Below are positions 1-5,136 of a stretch of DNA of 5,136 nucleotides, in pieces (the stretch's first letter is position 1; each line of letters opens with the position of its first letter). Position numbers and translations under genes: made by a program. Location of the stretch: NCBI GenBank assembly GCA_003516705.1, contig DPCJ01000145.1, positions 1 to 5,136 on the forward strand, in the 5' to 3' direction. Under the pieces are notes generated by a model. That model saw only the letters and a program-made list of their open reading frames with translations. It did not search any database and had not been told where the DNA came from. Source of the stretch: Prolixibacteraceae bacterium (GTDB lineage: Bacteria > Bacteroidota > Bacteroidia > Bacteroidales > Prolixibacteraceae).

Positions 1-2
1 GC

Positions 3-119
3 TATTTCCCGGTACCCCGAAAACGTGGACAACAGCTGAAAGAAGTAGCTCAGCTTGATGGCTGGCTCCGCGATGGTTCAGCTGATTTTATTAACAGCCT
101 TTGCGACTGGGGGATTTAA
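3..119 (+). CDS. 3' end of an unidentified protein (partial)
   Basis: One frame stays open from the window edge to a TAA at 117-119 and gives the last 38 residues of a protein that begins upstream. The other two forward frames hit stops within the first 60 bases. The fragment begins YFPVPRKRGQ, is rich in charged residues and Trp, and ends in LCDWGI, so it looks like a soluble C-terminus and not a membrane segment. Its base composition is near half G+C, in sharp contrast to the AT-rich spacer after it, which supports real coding sequence. I do not recognise the family. Because the next genes are for surface polysaccharide, it could be the last gene of a glycan cluster, but that is inference from position only. 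Confidence 0.6.
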   Translation, partial: YFPVPRKRGQQLKEVAQLDGWLRDGSADFINSLCDWGI

Positions 120-407
120 CATGTAGTTGAATAATTATCAAGAATATAGCACTTTATATAATGAAGAAAAATTAAAATTGTTTTTGATAAGATAATGTCA
201 TAAATTGATGTGTTTTTTACTAAAAATCTAAACTAAAGCAGAATTTCGTTGTTAAATTAAAATATTATAAAGTGTTTATTATATTAATTTTGAATGACAG
301 CCAAAAAAAAATGGGAATTGAAATGATTATTGTAAACTATTTTTAAAGATATTTGTACCCTATTAATTTAACTGACCAATGATTAGTTTTACGCCCAATT
401 ATAGAAT
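120..407. other. AT-rich non-coding spacer upstream of the WecA-like gene
   Basis: This 288-bp stretch has about 60 G or C bases by hand count, roughly 21%. I found no credible open frame; the longest one I noticed is a 10-codon frame at 294-326. I also saw no tRNA, no strong GC hairpin and no recognisable riboswitch. It probably carries the end of the upstream transcript and the promoter and leader of the WecA-like gene. The sharp composition drop at 120 and recovery near 408 mark the edges of the coding regions well. Confidence 0.7.
317..355 (+). promoter_or_regulatory. candidate Bacteroidota-type promoter for the WecA-like gene
   Basis: The Bacteroidota primary sigma factor recognises a -7 box TAnnTTTG with a TTTG-like -33 box about 19-21 bases upstream. 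At 348-355 the sequence GATATTTG differs from the -7 consensus only at its first base and is followed by TACC. This would put the transcript start near 361 and give a leader of about 47 bases. A second choice is TATTTTTA at 338-345, with ATTG at 317-320 placed 17 bases upstream. Neither has both boxes at ideal spacing, and such matches are easy to find in AT-rich DNA, so this is only a candidate. Confidence 0.3.
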
Positions 408-1526
408 ATGGAAATAACACTCACCACAATAGCATTTTTTTTAGGATTTATTCTTGTTGTATTTACAATTCCACCCATCATAAGAGTTGGCCATGCCAAA
501 CGTTTGTTCGATCCTGTAAATGAGAGAAAACTTCATAAAAAAACCATTCCTCCGCTGGGGGGTGTCGCTATTTTTATTGGTTTTGTCATTGCCACGGTTG
601 TGGCAACCGACGGAATTCGCTTTGATGAGTTAAAGTACATTCTGGCTTCGGTTATCGTGATGTTTTTTATCGGGTTAAAGGATGATTTGATGGATATTTC
701 AGCCTTGAAAAAACTGATAGTACAGATTTTTGCTGCTTTTTTACTCGTGGGGATGGGAGATCTCAGATTTACCAATCTGCATGGTGTTTTTGGTATTTAT
801 GATATTGGCATTGTACTGAGTCTGATTATCTCTGTTTTTGCTGTGATTGTTATTATCAACGCATTTAATCTGATTGACGGGATTGACGGACTTGCTTCGG
901 GACTTGCAATGACAAGTACATTTATACTGGGTTACTGGTTTTATGTGGCCGGCCATTATACTTATGCAATTATGGCGTTGGCTTTGGCAGGCAGTTTAGC
1001 TGGTTTTTTTGTTTTTAATGTTTTTGGCGACAAACACAAACTTTTTATGGGTGATACAGGCTCATTAATTATCGGATTAATTATTGCGGCAATGATTATC
1101 AAATTTAATGAACTGAATATCAATATCACCGGGGAACATGCTATTGCTGCATCGCCTGCGGTTTCGTTTGCAATTATTATCATTCCGCTGATTGATACAA
1201 TGCGGGTTATGGCCATCAGAATTAAAAGTAAGAAATCCCCTTTCTCTGCTGACAATAATCATATTCACCACCGGTTATTCTATTTTTTCAAAAAGCATAT
1301 TGTAATCACCTCAATACTTGTTGCTTCAAATATTGTGCTGTTCCTTTTTTCTTTATACCTCAATAATACCAGGATAAATGTAAATTATCAGCTACTGATT
1401 CTTGTGGTTACCAGCATTTTGATTTCTTTTGTCCCTTCGGTTTTTATCAGGCTAAGTGAAGACCGCAAAAATAAGGTGGTGTTGAAATCACGCTGGTCTT
1501 CAATATCCAGGTTGTTTTTCTGGTGA
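408..1526 (+). CDS. wecA: WecA/TagO-like undecaprenyl-phosphate sugar-1-phosphate transferase (MraY superfamily)
   Basis: This 372-residue inner-membrane enzyme is expected to transfer a sugar 1-phosphate, typically GlcNAc-1-P from UDP-GlcNAc, to undecaprenyl phosphate. That is the first membrane step of O-antigen, capsule or similar glycan synthesis. Family signatures appear in the usual order: KLHKKTIPPLGG (41-52), GLKDDLMD with the Mg-binding Asp pair (92-93), NAFNLIDGIDGLASG (151-165), FMGDTGSL (213-220) and the HIHH motif (285-288) typical of the WecA/TagO branch as opposed to MraY. About eleven hydrophobic segments are visible, near 3-24, 49-67, 78-91, 101-116, 133-153, 163-180, 186-206, 217-232, 250-266, 298-317 and 328-348, and the length is normal. 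The ATG at 408 is the first possible start, because TAG lies in frame at 402-404; there is no clear ribosome-binding site. A Wzi-family gene follows after 55 bp. The exact sugar cannot be read from the sequence, so the symbol is a family-level assignment. Confidence 0.93.
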   Translation: MEITLTTIAFFLGFILVVFTIPPIIRVGHAKRLFDPVNERKLHKKTIPPLGGVAIFIGFVIATVVATDGIRFDELKYILASVIVMFFIGLKDDLMDISALKKLIVQIFAAFLLVGMGDLRFTNLHGVFGIYDIGIVLSLIISVFAVIVIINAFNLIDGIDGLASGLAMTSTFILGYWFYVAGHYTYAIMALALAGSLAGFFVFNVFGDKHKLFMGDTGSLIIGLIIAAMIIKFNELNINITGEHAIAASPAVSFAIIIIPLIDTMRVMAIRIKSKKSPFSADNNHIHHRLFYFFKKHIVITSILVASNIVLFLFSLYLNNTRINVNYQLLILVVTSILISFVPSVFIRLSEDRKNKVVLKSRWSSISRLFFW

Positions 1527-1581
1527 TATGTTTAGTTACTGATTCTTTCTCAGTACTTCAATTAAATGATAATTTAGTGGA

Positions 1582-2967
1582 ATGAAATCTCATTCAAAGT
1601 TTGCCGGTATTTTCGTCTTTATTCTGGCACTGGTTTTTTCAGCTACTGTTGAAGCGCAGCAACCTGTTCAAATACAGGTTTTAAATTCAACACTTGCCGC
1701 CACTGACAGTGTGCAGCCCTTTTGGTTCACAGCCAATCAACAGGGGAAGATTCCTCAGAATGGTTCATTCTTTAATGTTACTGATATTTTTATTGGACAA
1801 AATCACCGTCAGGAAGTAAATTCTGCTTTTTCGACAACCTGGGGAATTAACGGAGTAGCTGCTTTGGGTAGTGAGAGTTCATTTCAACTTAACCGGATTT
1901 TTGCAGGTGTGGCCTATAAAGGTTGGGAACTGAAAGCCGGAATGTTTTATGATTCAATCCGGTATGCAGGGTTATCAACCACAAACGGTAACCTGGTCCG
2001 CAGTGGAAATGCACGGCCAATGCCTTCAATCCGGTTTTCAACGCTTGGGTACAAATCGTTGCCATTTTTTAAAAAATGGTTCAGGTTTAAAGCAGAATAT
2101 GAAGAGAAATTGCTTAACGATGAAAGATATATCGATGCAGCTCATTTGCACCATAAATCACTATATGGAAAGTTCAGGCTTTCTGAAGTAATGAATTTTA
2201 CTTTAGGTTTGGAGCACTTTGTGATGTGGGGTGGTACATCTCCTGTCTATGGTGAATTGCCGGGGTGGGATAATTATCTGTATTATGTGCTGGCAATGCC
2301 GGGAAACAGCGATTTTCCGGAAACCGACCAAAAAAATATCTCAGGCAACCAGTTGGGAACTTATCAACTTGAGCTTGAAAGGCGCTTTCAAAATTTTGAA
2401 GCTACGTTTTATGTGAGCCATCCTTACGAAGATAACTCGGGTCTTAACTGGCACAACAGAACCGATAACCTGGTCGGGTTGTATGTTCATCGTTTTAAAG
2501 GAAAACCGATTATCTCGGATGCGTTATACGAATTCACATATACCAAACAACAAAGTATCCGTAATTCATCTGACAGGGAGAATGATTCCTATTTTAATCA
2601 TGGTGTTTATCATTCAGGCTTCACATATTATGGTCGTGTATTGAGTTCTCCGTTGTTTTTTCCGGTTAAAATGATTGATGGTGTTTCTGCCGGTATTCAG
2701 TCGAACAGGTTCTTTGCCCACCACATGGGAGTACGCGGGTTTATCAGTGAAAATTTGCAATGGCGCGGATTAATTACCTATGTTGAACATTTTGGTACTT
2801 ATCAGCAATCATACGAAACAGTGCAAAAGAATGTACTGGGAATGCTCGAAACCAATTATATAAATCCTGACTTTCCGGTTGAACTGGGTTTGTCTGTAGC
2901 AGGTGATGCAGTTAATACAACAGGCAAAAATCTTGGAATCCAATTCACCGTTGGAAAATCGTGGTAG
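1582..2967 (+). CDS. Wzi-family capsule assembly outer-membrane protein
   Basis: The 461-residue product begins with a Sec signal peptide: a basic start, a hydrophobic core at about 7-20, and a likely cleavage after ATVEA at 25 before QQP. The rest alternates polar and hydrophobic residues, is rich in aromatics and Gly, has no internal membrane helix, and ends in Trp. This is expected of an outer-membrane beta-barrel. Stretches typical of Bacteroidota Wzi-like proteins include LEHFVMWGG (210-218), YFNHGVYHSGFTYYGR (337-352), LSSPLFFP (354-361) and NRFFAHHMGVRG (375-386). In enterobacteria, Wzi is a barrel of about 480 residues that holds capsular polysaccharide on the cell surface, so the length fits. 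The homologue's exact role in Bacteroidota is less certain. The ATG at 1582 is the first Met after an in-frame TAA at 1570-1572. With 55 bp to the WecA-like gene and no strong terminator between, co-transcription is likely. Confidence 0.88.
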   Translation: MKSHSKFAGIFVFILALVFSATVEAQQPVQIQVLNSTLAATDSVQPFWFTANQQGKIPQNGSFFNVTDIFIGQNHRQEVNSAFSTTWGINGVAALGSESSFQLNRIFAGVAYKGWELKAGMFYDSIRYAGLSTTNGNLVRSGNARPMPSIRFSTLGYKSLPFFKKWFRFKAEYEEKLLNDERYIDAAHLHHKSLYGKFRLSEVMNFTLGLEHFVMWGGTSPVYGELPGWDNYLYYVLAMPGNSDFPETDQKNISGNQLGTYQLELERRFQNFEATFYVSHPYEDNSGLNWHNRTDNLVGLYVHRFKGKPIISDALYEFTYTKQQSIRNSSDRENDSYFNHGVYHSGFTYYGRVLSSPLFFPVKMIDGVSAGIQSNRFFAHHMGVRGFISENLQWRGLITYVEHFGTYQQSYETVQKNVLGMLETNYINPDFPVELGLSVAGDAVNTTGKNLGIQFTVGKSW

Positions 2968-3053
2968 ATTTTATTTGCATGCTCGTAATAGTATGATTGA
3001 TTCCGGTTGCCGGGGGAAAAGAGATTTATTAAGATTGGTTAAGATTTTTTAAT
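2968..3053. other. non-coding 3' flank of the Wzi-family gene
   Basis: This 86-bp stretch separates the Wzi-family stop codon from the repeat array. It contains a small inverted repeat, CCGG-TTG-CCGG at 3003-3013, with no T-run directly after it. It also holds a direct repeat TTAAGATT at 3029-3036 and 3039-3046, the second copy running into a T-run. The bases around 3014-3027 (GGGAAAAGAGATTT) resemble the GGAAAAAAAGAGATTG start of the repeat core downstream, so a decayed repeat copy may lie here. No gene is visible. Confidence 0.5.
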
Positions 3054-3339
3054 GCTGGATACTGGAAAAAAAGAGATTGATGGAGACTTTTTGTGATTTA
3101 TTGTGACTGCCTACTGCTTACTGCCGCTGGATACTGGATACTGGATACTGGAAAAAAAGAGATTGATGGAGACTTTTTGTGATTTATTGTGACTGCCTAC
3201 TGCTTACTGCCGCTGGATGCTGGATACTTGATACTGGAAAAAAAGAGATTGATGGAGACTTTTTGTGATTTATTGTGACTGCCTGCTGCTTACTGCCGCT
3301 TGATACTTGATACTTGATACTGGAAAAAAAGATTGATAG
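3054..3339. repeat. tandem repeat array, 86-bp unit with 7-bp sub-repeats
   Basis: Three near-identical units lie end to end at 3054-3125 (72 bp), 3126-3211 (86 bp) and 3212-3297 (86 bp), with a partial fourth at 3298-3339. Each has a 62-bp core that starts GGAAAAAAAGAGATTG and ends TGCTTACTGCC. The core is identical in copies 1 and 2 and differs by one base in copy 3 (CCTACTG to CCTGCTG). A variable prefix precedes each core: GCT plus 7-bp blocks. Copy 1 has a single GGATACT and copy 2 has three. Copy 3 has one GGATGCT, one GGATACT and one TGATACT; copy 4 has three TGATACT. The two-block difference accounts for the 14-bp shorter first unit. Copy 4 loses the core after about 18 bases. An 86-bp unit is not a multiple of three and no frame stays open, so the array is non-coding. 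It lies between two convergent genes. Confidence 0.95.
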
Positions 3340-3347
3340 CGTTTGAT

Positions 3348-3403
3348 TGCTCAATACTCAATACTCAATACTTATCGCTCATTTCTCATCTCTCACCGCT
3401 CAT
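3348..3403. repeat. degenerate heptamer array overlapping the 3' end of the OstA-like gene
   Basis: Eight consecutive 7-bp blocks fit the pattern NNCTCAN on the + strand. Three begin the run with TGCTCAA and then TACTCAA twice. They are followed by TACTTAT, CGCTCAT, TTCTCAT, CTCTCAC and CGCTCAT; only TACTTAT departs from CTCA. On the - strand each block reads roughly NTGAGNN, so nearly every block carries a TGA. The opposing OstA-like gene reads into this array and stops at the TGA formed by 3386-3388. The blocks resemble the GGATACT/TGATACT sub-repeats of the neighbouring array, since both families are built on CT-x-x-A spaced every 7 bp. Confidence 0.8.
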
Positions 3404-4978
3404 CTCACTCTGTTCTTCCCCCCTGGTTTTCTCCTTAGGTTTTTCCTGCATTGTTTTCCATTCAAAAATATCGGATTTTGATAATGGCCGTATGTCGATT
3501 TTCCAGTCGAATCCTTTTAATTTTTTGTCATCTTCAGTGAGTTGGGCCAACGGTTTAAGCTCACCTTCAGGGGCTTTCAGAAATGAAATTGTATTTATTT
3601 TTCCTTCTTTGAACCGGATGGAAATTTTGCTGCTTTCGGCCCTGTTCAAGCCAATAATTTCTTCCTTTTCTATTGCATAATAAAGGGTTTGCCCGTTCCC
3701 GTTTACATCAATCCGGTTAAGTTCGTTGGCAACAACATAACCAATCATCTCCTTTCCTTTTATCTGGTCGAACCGGTTGGAATCCTGTTTAGAAATAATA
3801 AAACTGTTGCGGGTAAGCCTGAGTTGGTCGGGGGCATTCTCAAATTGCTGCATTTCAATTAAATCAGCAGAAAGCTGATGAATATCGGACCATAACACCG
3901 GGGAATAGTGCAATTGAATGACCGAATCGCGGGTGAAATATACCATCGAATCACAAACTCCCTGCATATCGGTTCTGAAGAAACGTACTTTCCTGTAGGC
4001 AAAAACAATTTTTTCGTCGGGAATTGTATCGGGCACAGTACGCAAGGTATCGGCGTGTAAAAACAGCGTGTCCTTTTCGTTATAATTCATATAAACTGCC
4101 GAATCGGTAACCATGGCAGTTTCGTTCAAATCGCTGTATTCGGCAATATTACCTGAAATAATGGAGCTGTTTTCAATATCGGTAATCCATACATTTTTCA
4201 ATGCTTTTCCCGACTTTGTTTCTTTATCGTATTTGATGTACCCTGCCTTTATATTTTGTTTGTCGTTCGAAATAACAGGGTTTTTGAGCAGTTCAGCATC
4301 TCCGGTTTTAGAGTCGTACCATCCGTCTTCAGCATACAGTGTATTGGCAGTGTCGCGTATGGTTGTGGGCCCGGTGATAAAAATACGCCCGGTTGTTGTA
4401 TTATAGCTCACTGTGTCGCTTGTCATGGTGTAATCTTTATCCACTGCCACCACATCGCGGTAAAGATAAAGCAAGTCGTCGTTGATAAAATATTTCCCGA
4501 TTTGACTGGTTATCGTTGTGGTGCTGTCAACTATTTTTCCTTTGTCATCATAATAGCTGATATTTGTAGCGAGGTCGTAATCAAGTGTATCGGTAAAAAT
4601 AGTTGTCGATTTATTAATCAGCTTCACATTTCCCCACGCGCGGGCAAAACTGATGTCGCCATCATAAAAAACTGTACTGGCATAAAGGTGCAGCGTGTCA
4701 TCCTGGTTGATGTGTACATTTCCAAACGCATCGACCCGGTTGGTACCTGTGTAAGTGTAAGCACTGTCGCACCACATCAGAATATTTTTATGGCGGATAT
4801 GAACCGAATCGAGCAATCGCTGCGCATTTGCAGCAATCTGCTCGCTGGCTTCAAGCGACCCGGCCCTCAGTATTTCCACCATTTTTCGTTCCTGTGCCGA
4901 AACATTCAGCACAGCAATAAAAAAGGCAAAGACCAACAGCCTGTTTTTTAAACCCGATGTGAAAAATCTGAAAAGCAT
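3386..4978 (-). CDS. OstA/LptA-like periplasmic LPS-transport protein
   Basis: The 530-residue product has a signal peptide with a hydrophobic core at about 13-25 and a likely cut after NVSA at 28. A beta-rich domain of the OstA/LptA fold follows. Its repeating strands include CDSAYTYTGTNRVDAFGNVHI (70-90, shown with its DTLHLYA continuation at 94-100), ARAWGNVKL (112-120), TDTLDYD (129-135) and TSDTVSYNTTTGRIFITGP (186-204). In the Bacteroidota family the C-terminus carries a GFDWKIDIRP-type motif, here at 489-498. LptA-type proteins form the periplasmic bridge that carries lipopolysaccharide to the outer membrane. This protein is far longer than the roughly 185 residues of E. coli LptA, but long forms are usual in Bacteroidota. 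The start codon overlaps the stop of the MoxR-like gene by one base (TAATG), suggesting translational coupling. The last residues (about SEMSGER, 524-530) are encoded by a heptamer repeat that also supplies the stop, so the tail after the RP motif is probably not conserved. Confidence 0.88.
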   Translation of the reverse strand: MLFRFFTSGLKNRLLVFAFFIAVLNVSAQERKMVEILRAGSLEASEQIAANAQRLLDSVHIRHKNILMWCDSAYTYTGTNRVDAFGNVHINQDDTLHLYASTVFYDGDISFARAWGNVKLINKSTTIFTDTLDYDLATNISYYDDKGKIVDSTTTITSQIGKYFINDDLLYLYRDVVAVDKDYTMTSDTVSYNTTTGRIFITGPTTIRDTANTLYAEDGWYDSKTGDAELLKNPVISNDKQNIKAGYIKYDKETKSGKALKNVWITDIENSSIISGNIAEYSDLNETAMVTDSAVYMNYNEKDTLFLHADTLRTVPDTIPDEKIVFAYRKVRFFRTDMQGVCDSMVYFTRDSVIQLHYSPVLWSDIHQLSADLIEMQQFENAPDQLRLTRNSFIISKQDSNRFDQIKGKEMIGYVVANELNRIDVNGNGQTLYYAIEKEEIIGLNRAESSKISIRFKEGKINTISFLKAPEGELKPLAQLTEDDKKLKGFDWKIDIRPLSKSDIFEWKTMQEKPKEKTRGEEQSEMSGER

Positions 4979-5136
4979 TAAAGCAGTTTTTCAATGATTT
5001 TATCCACCGAAATATTTTCGGCTTCGGCCTTGTAATTTTTGATAATACGATGGCGGAGAATGGAAGGTGCAATGGCTTTCACATCCTCAATATCGGGTGA
5101 ATATTTGCCATGCAAAGCGGCGTGTGTTTTTGCGCC
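4978..5136 (-). CDS. MoxR-family AAA+ ATPase, C-terminal end (partial)
   Basis: The reverse strand is open from the window edge to a TAA at 4980-4978 and gives the last 52 residues of a protein whose start lies beyond 5136. The fragment starts GAKTHAALHGKYSP and contains DIEDVKAIAPSILRHRI and a closing VDKIIEKLL. It matches the helical lid at the C-terminus of MoxR-type AAA+ ATPases, where the pattern D(I/V)xxxAxxxLxHR followed by EAEx and a final leucine-rich helix is characteristic. MoxR proteins act as chaperone-like ATPases, often with von Willebrand factor A domain partners. The Walker motifs are outside the window and cannot be checked. The stop codon overlaps the ATG of the OstA-like gene, so the two are very probably in one transcript. 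Confidence 0.85.
   Translation of the reverse strand, partial: GAKTHAALHGKYSPDIEDVKAIAPSILRHRIIKNYKAEAENISVDKIIEKLL

Noticed and set aside
285..292. Perfect -7 box match TAATTTTG in the AT-rich spacer
   Set aside because: There is no TTTG-like -33 box at the expected distance upstream, and a TAnnTTTG match is likely by chance at this composition.
294..326. 10-codon leader peptide frame (MTAKKKWELK)
   Set aside because: It is very short, its Lys run comes from a poly-A stretch, and there is no attenuator-like hairpin after it.
1537..1555. Hairpin TACTGA-loop-TCAGTA between the WecA-like and Wzi-family genes
   Set aside because: The stem is only six base pairs with a 7-base loop and no following T-run, too weak to call a terminator.
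3003..3013. CCGG-TTG-CCGG hairpin as terminator of the Wzi-family gene
   Set aside because: The GC stem is only four pairs and is followed by GGG and an A-run, not a T-run; it is mentioned under the flank but not called.
3054..3339. CRISPR array
   Set aside because: There are no unique spacers between short repeats. The units are 72-86 bp and directly tandem, and no cas gene is present.
3333..3680. Open frame of 115 codons on the + strand starting in the repeats
   Set aside because: Its first part translates the heptamer array into a Ser/Leu-rich low-complexity string, and the rest is antisense to the OstA-like gene.
4256..4951. Open frame of 231 codons on the + strand opposite the OstA-like gene
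   Set aside because: It is antisense to a well-supported gene with signal peptide and family motifs. Its own translation is Cys- and Ile-rich, without any recognisable domain or signal, as expected of a shadow frame.

Overview
The window looks like chromosomal DNA from a member of the Bacteroidota, possibly Bacteroidales/Marinilabiliales-like. The evidence is a large OstA-like LPS-transport protein of the Bacteroidota type, a Bacteroidota-type Wzi capsule-assembly barrel, no recognisable Shine-Dalgarno sequence before the genes, and very AT-rich spacers. All four genes with a recognisable family belong to the cell envelope or sit beside envelope genes. I see no mobile element, phage, CRISPR array or RNA gene.

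Left part, + strand: the last 38 codons of an unidentified gene end at 119. A 288-bp non-coding spacer follows, with only about 21% G+C by hand count and a weak candidate promoter. Next is a WecA/MraY-superfamily polyprenyl-phosphate sugar-1-phosphate transferase (408-1526). After 55 bp comes a Wzi-family outer-membrane capsule-assembly protein (1582-2967). This pair fits the two ends of surface-polysaccharide production: loading the first sugar on the lipid carrier, and retaining or exporting the finished polymer at the outer membrane.

Middle: the two gene pairs converge on a 418-bp spacer dominated by repeats. An array of about 3.5 units (86-bp unit, first copy 72 bp) occupies 3054-3339. 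Most of its variation is in 7-bp sub-repeats. A second, degenerate 7-bp array at 3348-3403 runs into the 3' end of the opposing gene and supplies that gene's stop codon.

Right part, - strand: the C-terminal 52 residues of a MoxR-family AAA+ ATPase (4978 to beyond the window edge) overlap by one base (TAATG) an OstA/LptA-like periplasmic protein (3386-4978), which suggests translational coupling.

I do not see a clear new biological system. The least explained item is the layered heptamer-repeat architecture between the convergent genes.
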